From Dugong dugon (lineage: Eukaryota; Chordata; Mammalia; Sirenia; Dugongidae), in contig CM057461.1 of assembly GCA_030035585.1 (NCBI GenBank), positions 168,403,624 through 168,467,623 of the forward strand: a stretch of 64,000 bases of DNA. The letters run 5' to 3'. Position 1 is the first letter of the stretch. Each line of letters starts with the position of its first letter. Made by a program: the position numbers and the translations under genes. This document shows, piece by piece, positions 55,538-64,000 of this stretch. The notes below the pieces were generated by a model that saw nothing but the letters and a program-made list of their open reading frames with translations, ran no database searches and was not told the origin of the DNA.

Positions 55538-55545
55538 AGTTATAT

Positions 55546-55735
55546 AGTGCTTTTCCATGCCTTCTCTAACTTGATCCTCTCCTGAAACCCTGTGAATTAT
55601 GCATTATAATTTCCACTTTGGAGTCAAGACAATGAACACGGAGAGATTTCTCACTCAAAGCCCGTGGCAGGTCAGGAACTTGAACCCAGATGTTTTGACT
55701 CCAAGTCCAGTGCCCTTGTTTACCATAGAGCAACG
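55546..55735 (-). mobile_element. MIR SINE relic, antisense
   Basis: 'tagtgcttttccatgccttc', 'taatttccactttggagtca', 'ggtcaggaacttgaacccag', 'gactccaagtccagtgccct'. Starts at the RTE insertion point. Confidence 0.75.
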
Positions 55736-55934
55736 GGGAGGAACGTCAGTGCTGGGACTTCTTTACCAGAAACAGTGTTCAAGATGGGAGCTTGGTCACT
55801 AGGCAACAAGATGCCAGTTGCTGAGGAAGAAAGGTACAAGGCACCTTTTTTCTCAGGCATCAAGGCATCAGGTATAACTCTCACTCAGGCTGAAGAAAAG
55901 AGGACCGTTTTCTCACACAACAGTTATCTACAAA

Positions 55935-56080
55935 TAGCATCCATTTAATAAATATTTTATTAAGTGCCTACCATGTGTCAGGCACTGGGAACTCAAACCA
56001 GTGAATTTGATAATAGTCCTCACCAACGCAAAGCTCATAGTTTATTGGTGGGACACACAAAAAAATAGACAATTAAATGG
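55935..56080 (-). mobile_element. L2 3' end relic, antisense
   Basis: 'ccatttaataaatattttat', 'taagtgcctaccatgtgtca', 'ggcactgggaactcaaacca', 'aagctcatagtttattggtg': reversed L2 terminus. Confidence 0.85.
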
Positions 56081-56350
56081 AGTGGTTAGTACTTCCATTG
56101 AGATAGAACTTGTCCTGTGGAAGTGTAAAGTCTGCATTATATTAAAGATTTTTCCATGATTTTATATAATTTTACCATTTAAATTTAAACCAGTCATTAC
56201 TGCATTTTCTAAAATCACTGGCCTTGCTCGGTAAGTCATAGGACGGACATCTGATTCAGAAATAAAGGGTTAGGAGGATGTGATATCTGAGACAAGTAGA
56301 GTTTGACACTTAAAAACAGGAAGACTTCTTTTGACCTCGGAGCTTTTCCA
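56081..56350. other. No feature recognised
   Basis: Unique-looking DNA between an L2 relic and the RTE derivative. Confidence 0.5.
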
Positions 56351-56356
56351 CCCAGT

Positions 56357-56738
56357 ATTGTTAGTTGCTACTAAGTTGACTCCAACTCATGGCAACTCTG
56401 TGTGCAACAAAACAAAATGTTGCCCAGTCCTGCGCCATCCTCATGTTCATTGGTATGTCAAGTCCATTATTACGGCCATTTGTATTCTGAGTGCCTTCAA
56501 ACCTTGGGGGCTCATCTTATGGCACTATATCAGACTATATTCTGTTGTGATATGGGTTTCATTGGCTAATTCTTCTGAAGTAGGTCTCCAAGCTTTCTTC
56601 CCAGTCAGTCTCAGGGTGGAATCTCTACTGAATCCTATCCATCATGGGTGACCCTGCTGGTATTTGAAATACTGGTGGCATAGCTTCTAGTGTCACAGCA
56701 ACATGCGAGCCACCACAGTATCACAAACTGACAGTGGA
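56357..56738 (-). mobile_element. Internally deleted RTE derivative (5' end joined to 3' end)
   Basis: On the minus strand, 56738-56488 corresponds to the RTE 5' region and first codons ('tatgccaccagtatttcaaa', 'ggcactcagaata'-like junction side). It is joined directly to the RTE 3' terminus at 56487-56357 ('gatggcgcaggactgggcaa' type, ending 'gcaactaacaat'). The equivalents in copy A lie at about 7760-7495 and 4560-4431, so about 2.9 kb of the centre is missing. It has no protein frame. Probably a non-autonomous family member and not a chance deletion, but one copy cannot show that. Confidence 0.82.
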
Positions 56739-56968
56739 CCATTTTTTCAGTTGCCTCATTTGTAGGGTCATCATTCCTCACCTTTGCCTTCTTTCTGCTT
56801 ACTCAAATCCAACTCTTCCAGATTCTCTAAAGGTCCCCTCTCATCAAAACTCCCACCTATAGCAAGTATCTTATGCCACATAATGCAGCACTGAGCATGT
56901 TCACCTTTGTCTTTCCTGTTCAGCTGTAATGTTCTTGGGATAGACATCAAAGTGTGTAACATTTTAGT

Positions 56969-57173
56969 GTTGTCGTTAGGTGCTGTCCAGTCGACACCTA
57001 ATCATAGCGACCCCATGTAACAGAGTAGAACTGCCCTATAGCGTTTCCTAGGCTGTAATCTTTATGGGAGCAGATTGCCAGGTCTTTCTCCTGTGGAGCC
57101 ACTAAGTGGGGTCAAATAGCCAACCTTTCCGTTAGCAACCGAACGCTTAACCATTGTGCCGCCAAGGCTCCTT
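56969..57173 (-). mobile_element. AfroSINE with RTE-like TTG/TTAGGTGC terminus, 11-bp target duplication
   Basis: It starts 'ttgtcgttaggtgctgtcca', i.e. with the terminal words of the RTE rather than the usual AfroSINE 'accaaaccc' end. It continues 'gcgaccccatgtaacagagt', 'agaactgccctatagcgttt', 'ggctgtaatctttatgggag', 'ctcctgtggagccactaag', 'ccattgtgccgccaaggctc'. AACATTTTAGT (56958-56968) and AATATTTTAGT (57174-57184) flank it. Confidence 0.93.
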
Positions 57174-57184
57174 AATATTTTAGT

Positions 57185-58125
57185 AGATGCTTCTTAATAA
57201 TTTTACAAAGTTCATCCATCACTATCACCGACCAAGGGGTAAGATGGCCCTCTGGGCCAGGTAATATTGGGAGCTCTGTCCATCCAGTTTTAGAACTACA
57301 GAGGAAAGATAAGGGGATTATTTTTTAAGTAAGTATTTGGCTTCTAAAAGCAACTTTGATTGCCTGTCCCTGAAAAATGAAAGTTTCCCCGAAGCCATTG
57401 TTTTCTGCCAGAAAAAGTACTCAGAAAAGAACAAATGGATTTAAATTTAGTTATTTTTCTCATCTTGAATTTCCATGTTATTACTTTTTAAATGATAGTG
57501 ATGAAGGTAGTTAACAATTTAATTCAATCTTTTTTGTTGATACTTTTTTTAACCTCAACTGAGTGTATTCCACACTTACAAATGACTATAAGATTGCTAA
57601 AATTTAAATGGGTCTTTTTCGGCTTCTGGTTTTACCGAATTGTAGTTCACTAAACCTCACTTAAATTAACCAACTAAGTAGAGAATTCCCCATTGGGGTG
57701 TAAGTGAAGGATAAGTATGTTGTAAATAAAACAATTAAATGACTAGTTCACACCTCATCAAATTGCTTAACAACCTTGATAACAGTTAACTGCATACATT
57801 CCTCATAAAATACCTGGATCAGGGAGGTAAATTAGAGTGCAGCTTTTCTGAAGGGGGACCCACCTACCCTTTAACTGAGGTCTGGTTTTACCCTGTTGAG
57901 GGCTGGGATAACACTTCCACAGCATTACCTTTTGGGCCTTGGAAATACCTGCATAGTGCCTCTCCATGCAGTTGTGAACTCTGAACCAGAAGTCCTAGGC
58001 AAGGCAAGTTTCCCTTCACAATTGCAGCCTCTGAGACCCAAGAGTAATATAAGATCTTAGATCCACCTCACCCGGACTTTCCTCCAATAGGCTTTCACCC
58101 ATATCATTTCCTTCTCCTGTATGAG
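57185..58125. other. No gene recognised
   Basis: Unique-looking DNA; 57470-57830 is AT-rich and repeat-free. No gene. Confidence 0.45.
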
Positions 58126-58129
58126 AAGA

Positions 58130-58290
58130 AAAGCACATATTGTTTTACAGATGGAGTAACCAAGTCACAGATAAGTGAAGAGGCCCAGCCAGGGTCACCC
58201 TTGCAGAGGTCGGACCACAGTGCAGCTCCATGACCTGAGGTCACCTGGGGCTGGAGCCTGTGTGCTTTCCTGGCAGGGCCATGAAACTGT
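58130..58290 (-). mobile_element. Probable MIR relic, antisense
   Basis: 'ttttacagatggagtaacca', 'agtcacagataagtgaagag', 'cccagccagggtcacccttg': the MIR core in reverse, weakly preserved. Confidence 0.5.
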
Positions 58291-58586
58291 AGCCCCCAAT
58301 AACACTTTGGGGGCCACCTATTCTAATGCTTTCATTTTACAGAGTTAAAGATAAGGCCTGAGACGTAAAATAGTTTGCAAGAAACCCCCTGGGGTATGAC
58401 ACAATCTTGGGAGTTCCAATTGCAGGTTTCTTCACCACACTGTAGCTCTCTCTAAGATGGAGCTATTTGTGGAGGATTTATTTTTAAAGACTTAAAGGTG
58501 GACTAGGTAAAGTGAACATTAGTCTATTCCCAGGGCACTTTCGCTCTTTAAAGAAGGGCATTTGGATAGCAGCAGGACTTGGAACG

Positions 58587-58779
58587 GGTTCATTCTGGTT
58601 CAAAACCCTGCTGAGAATTTGCATTTCTAACAAGTGTCCTGCTGAGAATTTGCATTTCTAACAAGTTCCCAAGAAGTTGTACATAAAATCACCTGGGGAT
58701 CTTTTAAAATGTAGATTCTGATTCAGTATACCTGGGGTGGAAATGCAAATTCTCGGCATGGTTCAAACGGAAATGAACC
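58587..58779. mobile_element. hAT/MER5-like foldback element with internal 31-bp tandem duplication
   Basis: The arms 58587-58627 and 58740-58779 are inverted repeats of about 40 bp (both contain GAGAATTTGCATTTC and begin GGTTCATT). Between them, 'atcacctggggatcttttaa' and 'gattctgattcagtatacct' resemble MER5/hAT-Charlie text. CCTGCTGAGAATTTGCATTT is repeated exactly at 58607 and 58638, spacing 31 bp. Confidence 0.7.
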
Positions 58780-58917
58780 AGTCGGAAGCCCTGGATAGCA
58801 CACATTTGTAAGTGGGGGATGCAAACTGAATGTGAAGATGGAGAAATCTAGAGGTAAGATCTGTTCACATGGGGCAGGGACTGAAAACTTAAGTAGCCAT
58901 GGAGGCTAACTAGATAA

Positions 58918-59025
58918 CCAAAACCAGTTGCCATTTGGTAGATCCTGACTCATGGTGACCCTGTGTGTGTCAGAGTAGAACTGTGCTCCAAAGAGTTTTC
59001 AATGACTGATTTTTTGGAAGTAGAA
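58918..59025 (-). mobile_element. AfroSINE fragment (long-body subtype), antisense
   Basis: 'aaccagttgccatttggtag', 'actcatggtgaccctgtgtg', 'cagagtagaactgtgctcca', 'gttttcaatgactgattttt'. The head is missing. Confidence 0.85.
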
Positions 59026-61605
59026 AAAACTCTGAGAGGACCTGCTCACCTGAAAAGGGCAAATGAGATCTAATCCACGTTTGGCAGCTTTGGGAAGCTT
59101 AAGGTTCTTCACAGCAACAGGAGAACTTAGAATTTCATCTCTCTGAAGTTCAAAAACGAGCTGACGTCCGGGCAAATGGTAAATAATGTTTTATTTGGTA
59201 ATGGCTCTTTAGTTTTAAATCATTTCAGCGTTTAGTTTTAATTAATTTCTTTAAATTAGATGACTTATGCTTGTAAATATTTGCTTTTCTACAATAAGCT
59301 TTTATTTAAATTATTAAAGCTGCAGCTTTATGACTGATTTGAGAAATTGTGGTTGCTGCTGAACTTGGAATGCATGCGATAAAATGGGGGGGGATCATTT
59401 AATGTTGGTACCTATACCAAACATGGCTGAGAGCAAAGCAGCACTCAGAGAAAGAGAGGAGAGGGGGGAATTTACAGTTTTCTTGGAATTGCTCAAGGAA
59501 TAAATCAATAAATTAGGGAGTTAGATAACAAATGTAGGGTGAAATAGCATCCAAAGTAGCTCACTCACAATAAAAGCATCTTTTGCTCTCTCTTTTTTAA
59601 AAGCACTCATCAGTGGCTATGGACCCAAGTATTAGTTCATGAAAGAAGGAGAGATGGAGAGTGGGAGGGGGATGTGAAAGTCTCAAGACAGTAAGTAATT
59701 CCACTGAAACATTTGAGACACCTCCCCTAAAAAAGAAGTAATGATGAGAGCAGGGTAATTTTGAAGCCCCAATCAGTTTGGGTGATTATTGGCCTTGGTT
59801 TGCTAGCTGCTCGATTTTAATAAGCATCAAAGGCAAGGATGGAACCAGAAGAAGCAGGGATGACATCCTGTATTACAGCAGGAGGAGAAATGACAAAGAA
59901 GGCTCCAATTTCGATAAAAGGAGATTTGAAAGTAAAAGGTGGGTAATAGCATTAATAACCAGCCTTTACTAGTCATGTAACCGTCGGCCAGAGTAGTAAG
60001 AGACCAGGGCAGGATGTGGGGAGCTCAATACTAGTCATTGGTGCCCAAGACTCTTAATAACATTTATGATTGGTTGAAAATCATTTCGACAATACAGTTC
60101 AGTAGCCTTTGTGCTTTAAATCCAGTTCATCTGCAAAACTGAAAGGTGAATAGAATGTGATATCATATAGAATCTCTCATACTGATGCTATCCCCAGAGC
60201 ATCCTGCCGAATAATGAGCTGGATTCTGGACAGAAGGCTGAGCGGGGCCAAGGGCTGAGCCTGTGTGTCCTATCAGGCCCAGCCTGGGGCTGCGTAGCCT
60301 GCTTAGCACAGACAGGAGCTGAAGGCTGAGAATTACCCTCCACATGTAGTGAAAATTATCATGAAGTGCTTAGATTCCACATTACAATGAATAGGGGGAG
60401 GCCAGAAGCACTTCCATTTATTAGCTGGTGGAAACTGGGGAATGGGCCCATTGCCTTGGTGCTGGGCATTGGGGAGATGGCTAGAATATAAATCCCCAAA
60501 ACACAGCCAAGCATGTTTGTGGCTGAAGCAGTTATTCAAATCCAAACTCTCTCCAGAGTGACACTCTGAATCCAGATGAGGCTCCCTTCACTGCCCCTCT
60601 TCTCGCTAGCACCCACCTCTTTCTAGTCTCTTCTAGTACCAAGAAGCTCATGCAGCTATTGAGAGAAGCGTGAGGAAAGCCCTTTTCATGTGAAGGCTGC
60701 AGAGAGGTAATATCCAGTCAGTACTGGGAGGTGCTGGTGTCAAACCCTTCCTCCCCAGAAATGAACCTAGCACTCCTAATTTTATATTGATCCCTGGTCC
60801 ATTTGTCTTTCAACTACCTGGTGACAATTGAACTGCTAATGAACTAAACTACTAATATGCTCATTTCTTAATGCAGAAAGTGAATCCAGGGGGTTGTGAA
60901 ATATGTTTATATAAGCTTCACTTAGTCTTGTAAATTTAGGGGAAAAACTTACCTGATGTAAAAAAAGGCTTACAGCAGATCTCTATCGAGACTCTACTGA
61001 GTCACAGGCGAAAAACTCTTACCAATTAAGTTGTCAGGATTTAAACTTGAAGCATCACGTCGAAAAAATGTAAATGCTCACACAGTCCCTAAAAGAAAGC
61101 TAAACTTACCAGTATTTAGAAATTGTGCCATGTTTTCATTTGATAGTTGGTGCTGTTGTGCTTGAAATTGCTTCAAAGTTGGAGGCAACTGGCTAGGTGG
61201 TTGTAAAGTTCACCTGCTTCAGATTCACCTGCACCTTGCTCTATGCTGTTGAGTTACTGTTTTGTGAAGTTGGCCCACAACTTTACCTGCCTATCTGCTA
61301 GTCCGAATACACTATTGCTGTTGGGATATTCCAGTTGAGAAATAAGTGAGTTGAGCCAAAAATAAGGCCATGACAGTGACAATGGATAGGCAAGAATACG
61401 TAAGAGACATTTGCTAGAACCCATTGTCTAGCTAGAGTGGGGAGTCATAAAGGGGAGTCTAGATTTCTGGCCTGGCTGACTACATCATTCATGTCATTCT
61501 CCAAAGGGACCATAGGAGGGGCAGCAGGTTGGGGTCAGGTAGTTATTTAACTTGGTACCTTAGGTTTGAAGTGCCCAAGGAACCTCCAAGTGGAGCTGTC
61601 CCACA
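59026..61605. other. Long repeat-poor stretch, no gene recognised
   Basis: No named repeat over about 2.6 kb. 59175-59400 is very AT-rich with many TAAT/ATTA words and could be conserved regulatory DNA. 60150-60620 is GC-richer. The frames at 59778-59972 and 60163-60545 have no recognisable domains. Around 61140-61400 there may be a worn DNA transposon. Confidence 0.4.
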
Positions 61606-61609
61606 GGTA

Positions 61610-62075
61610 ATTCACATCACTCCCCTCATCCAAATCCTATTTAATAAGAACCACACTCCTTCATCCTCCCTGGGGTCTCTGGGTGATGTAAACAGTTAAT
61701 GCACTCATATGCTGACCAAAAGGTTGGAGGTTCAAGTCCACCTAGAGGCTCCTCAGAAGAAAGGCCTAGCAATGTACTTCCAAAAAATCAGCCTTTGAAA
61801 CCCTATGGAGCATAGTTGTACTCTGATACGCATGGGGTCTCCATGAGCTGGAGTGGACTCCAGGGCAACTGGTGTTAATCCTGCCTACTCCACCCCTGAT
61901 TCTAGGTCCTTCATGATCAGGCTCCAAACAGCCTTTGCAGACTTCTGCTTCTCAGTTTCCTGTCTTCATGAGCCAGCATAAAAACAGTCTCTGTTTCTGG
62001 AACACTTCCCAAGGATTTTCAGCCCCATATCTCTGCTTCTGTTGTTTATATCTCAGGATGCCCATGCCTCCTAAC
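61610..62075 (+). mobile_element. L2 LINE relic, sense, split by an AfroSINE
   Basis: 'ctcatccaaatcctatttaa' on the left and 'aggtccttcatgatcaggct', 'tttcctgtcttcatgagcc', 'tttctggaacacttcccaag' on the right match the L2 ORF2 end region. The AfroSINE at 61672-61877 interrupts it. Confidence 0.65.
61672..61877 (+). mobile_element. AfroSINE, long-body subtype, near-match target duplication
   Basis: 'ggggtctctgggtgatgtaa', 'ctgaccaaaaggttggaggt', 'ttcaagtccacctagaggct', 'gaaaggcctagcaatgtact', 'cctttgaaaccctatggagc', 'ccatgagctggagtggactc'. ATCCTCCCT (61663-61671) and ATCCTGCCT (61878-61886) flank it. The body segment resembles the RTE 5' region. Confidence 0.92.
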
Positions 62076-62162
62076 TACTCTTGTATTCTAATTGTGTTTA
62101 TTAGATGCTAGGTTGTTCGAAGAACAGGTTACTTATCCTAATAACTCCCATAACCACAGTGT

Positions 62163-62330
62163 GATTTCTCAAAGCATGGTGCCAGCTGTACCTGCATCAG
62201 AATCATCAGGGCACTAATAAAAAAAACGTAGCTTCCCAGCCTCCTTGCAGACCAATAAGTCTCTCAGGCTGGAGTCCCAGAATCTTATTTTTTTATAGAC
62301 ACTCCAGTGATTCTTAATGACACCAACATT
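62163..62330. mobile_element. MER5A-type hAT-Charlie MITE relic
   Basis: 'atttctcaaagcatggtgcc', 'ctgcatcagaatcatcaggg', 'tctcaggctggagtcccaga' and 'cactccagtgattcttaatg' follow the MER5A layout. Non-coding. Confidence 0.7.
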
Positions 62331-62335
62331 CAAGG

Positions 62336-62690
62336 TATTGGATTTTGAACACGGGGTCTTGCAAACAGAAACACGCAAATCTCTGTTTTCATAAAAAGCA
62401 CCAGGAAACCTGTTTTCCTCAAGGAAAGGCAAGTTAAATGAAACTTTCTATATGGGAATTCTGTCTGTGCTCTTTGGTGTTCTACCAGCACTATCAGTTT
62501 CAGTTTCTTGGACTTTTTTTTAAAATCCAAAGTACCCCACTGGGGTCAGGGGAGAGACTCTTTGCCTTTTTGTCCATTAGATTTTTTTTTATGTATTTCT
62601 AAATATGAACTTTTTTTTTTTTCACCTGCTGCTAGTGAGCACAACTGTGAGCAGGTGAGAAACAAGAGAGAGAAGAGATTTCATGTTTGT
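62336..62690. other. No feature recognised
   Basis: Unique-looking DNA with T runs at 62512-62521 and 62610-62621. Confidence 0.5.
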
Positions 62691-62691
62691 A

Positions 62692-63085
62692 CTAGTTTCC
62701 TAGGGTTGCCATAACCAAAGACCACAAGCTAGGTGCCTTAAAACAACAGAAATCAAGGTGTCTGTAGGCCATGCTCTCTCTGAGGGCTCTAGGGGAAGAT
62801 TCTTCCTTGTATCTTCCTAGCTTATGGTAATTCCTAGCAACACTTGGCATTCCTTGGCTTGTAGATGCATCCTTCCAATCTCTGCCTCCATCTTCACATG
62901 GCCATCTTCCCTCTGTGTGTCTCTCTGTGTCTCCTCTCCTCTTTTGATAAGAACACAAGTCATATTGGATTAGGACCCACCGTATTCCAGTATGACTTTA
63001 TATTTCCAAACAAAGTACATTCACAGGTACTGGGGGGTTAAAACTTGCAACGTATCGTTTTGGGGGACACAATTCAAGCCATAAT
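62692..63085 (-). mobile_element. MLT1-type (ERVL-MaLR) LTR, antisense
   Basis: 'actagtttcctagggttgcc', 'ggtgccttaaaacaacagaa', 'catgctctctctgagggctc', 'cttggcttgtagatgcatcc', 'cttcacatggccatcttccc', 'gtattccagtatgactttat', 'cacaattcaagccataatga': reversed LTR from end to start, with a small deletion near 62750. The minus-strand frame inside it is not a gene. Confidence 0.9.
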
Positions 63086-63300
63086 GATAGTCTAGCTTAA
63101 TGGTCAAGCATGTGGCCTCTCAGTCAGTCTGCCAGGACTTGAACCTGAGCCCTACCACTTCCTGTGTGACCTTGTTCAAGTTATTTAGCCTCTTTGTTGC
63201 ACAGTTTCCTCATCTATAAACCAGGGATAACAATAGTACCTACCTTGTAGTGTTTTTGTGAGGATTTAACAAGCTGACGTGGAGAAAGGGCTTAGGATGG
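63086..63300 (+). mobile_element. MIR SINE relic, sense
   Basis: 'tggtcaagcatgtggcctct', 'ccaggacttgaacctgagcc', 'ctaccacttcctgtgtgacc', 'gcacagtttcctcatctata', 'aacaatagtacctaccttgt': a well preserved MIR. Confidence 0.92.
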
Positions 63301-63612
63301 AACCAAGCCTGCTGCAAGCACCTGGGAAAGAGCATCTTTGCTCACAGACTTTGAACCTTTGCAGTTCTAAATCCAGTGTGTGAAGCTTGTTAGTGAGCCC
63401 ATCAAGTACAGTATCAGTCCTCCCAGCACTTATATTTCTGCTTCTGAAATTCAGAGTAAGAGAATTGCAGTGGCAGGATTCTCCTATCTCTTAATGAAAT
63501 CCTAGTATATTAAGTCCTCTCCCCCACCCATGTGGCGGTGGAAGTATTTAAAAGTCCTTCACTGTACTTCTTGCCCTCGGTGAAGAAAGATTGTAATGAT
63601 CTAGTGCCATAA
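63301..63612. other. No feature recognised
   Basis: Unique-looking DNA before RTE copy F. Confidence 0.5.
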
Positions 63613-64000
63613 ATGGTTTAAGATAAAAAAGGTGTGCATCAGGGTTGTATCCTTTCCCATACTTATTCAGTCTGTATGCTGAGCATATAATCCAAGAAGC
63701 TGGTCTATATGAAGGAGAATATGGCATCAGGATTGGAGGAAGACTCATTAACAACCTGCAATATGGAGATGACACAACCTTACTTGCTGAAATTGAAGAG
63801 GACTTGAAGTACTTACTGATGAAGATCAAAGACTACAGCCTTCAGTATAGATTACACCTCAACATAAAGGAAAAAAAAATCCTCACAACTGGACCAATAA
63901 GTAACATCACGATAAATGGAAAAAATATTGAAGTTGTCAAGGATCTCATTTTACTTAGACCCACAATCAGTGCCCATGGAAGCAGCAGTCAAGAAATCAA
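63613..64000 (+). mobile_element. RTE copy F, 5' truncated, continues past the window
   Basis: RTE sequence on the plus strand from 'aaatggtttaagataaaaaa' and 'ggtgtgcatcagggttgtat' to 'agcagcagtcaagaaatcaa' at the window edge. It starts in the RT domain, like copy D but later. The 3' end lies outside the window. Confidence 0.92.
63617..64000 (+). pseudogene. RTE reverse transcriptase fragment, copy F, cut by window edge
   Basis: Degenerate frames give the RT middle: LFNLYAE-like text as SVCMLSI near 63668, then INNLQYGDDTTLLAEIEEDL (63750-63808), LLMKIKDYSLQYRLHLNIK (63810-63866), and ISNITINGKNIEVVKDLILL (63898-63957). In the catalytic box (63759-63773) R and A are replaced by Q and G, while both aspartates remain. 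A one-base loss near 63655 shifts the frame relative to 'CILSP'. Five-prime truncated, so no endonuclease; not functional. Confidence 0.88.

Noticed and set aside
1-64000. A CRISPR array, operon, toxin system or other prokaryotic island
   Set aside because: No evenly spaced repeats, no ribosome-binding-site-led gene chains and no dense coding; the content is plainly mammalian.

Overview
The window is a mammalian nuclear sequence, most likely from an afrotherian and best matching what I know of elephant. The markers are: (i) about 20 copies of a tRNA-derived SINE of the AfroSINE type, (ii) six copies of a BovB-like RTE retrotransposon with (CAA/TTG)n tails, and (iii) an L1 3' region of a form I associate with elephant. 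The pan-mammalian relics MIR, L2, MLT1, old L1, hAT-Charlie and Tigger are also present. I found no convincing host protein-coding exon, rRNA gene or functional tRNA gene. Every long reading frame with recognisable protein similarity comes from a retrotransposon. The window is therefore intergenic or deep intronic DNA.

Layout. 1-3340: mostly non-repetitive AT-rich DNA. 3341-7885: a nested stack, an old antisense L1 hit by an AfroSINE and by a near full-length RTE (copy A), which itself carries an AfroSINE. 8570-9745: L2 and MIR relics. 10491-14107: RTE copy B, interrupted by a 5'-truncated L1 (17-bp target duplication) and an AfroSINE. 14461-15240: L2 split by RTE copy C. 15.3-30.4 kb: SINEs, MIR/L2 relics, a local 150-bp duplication and two LTR relics. 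30535-32530: L2 split by RTE copy D. 33-46 kb: sparse relics (Tigger-like MITE, MLT1, L2, SINEs, a hAT MITE). 46.5-48.15 kb: repeat-poor DNA with possible conserved non-coding elements. 48412-48720: a composite SINE with a tRNA-Gly head fused to RTE pieces. 51.4-57.2 kb: old repeats, an RTE copy (E) with an inverted 5' part, an internally deleted RTE derivative and SINEs. 58.5-63.3 kb: hAT foldback, MER5A, L2, MLT1 and MIR relics. 63613 to the end: RTE copy F, running off the window.

How the parts relate. The RTE copies supply the reverse transcriptase and endonuclease type that the SINEs appear to have used: SINE and RTE share their 3' end, and the middle of several SINEs resembles the RTE 5' region. 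All RTE reading frames here are broken, so the window holds no active element. I did not find a new enzyme system. The most novel-looking items are the tRNA-Gly/RTE composite SINE, the RTE deletion derivative, the inverted RTE copy E with a doubled tail, the local duplication at 25.2/27.0 kb and the foldback at 58.6 kb. Family names are from memory; no database was searched.
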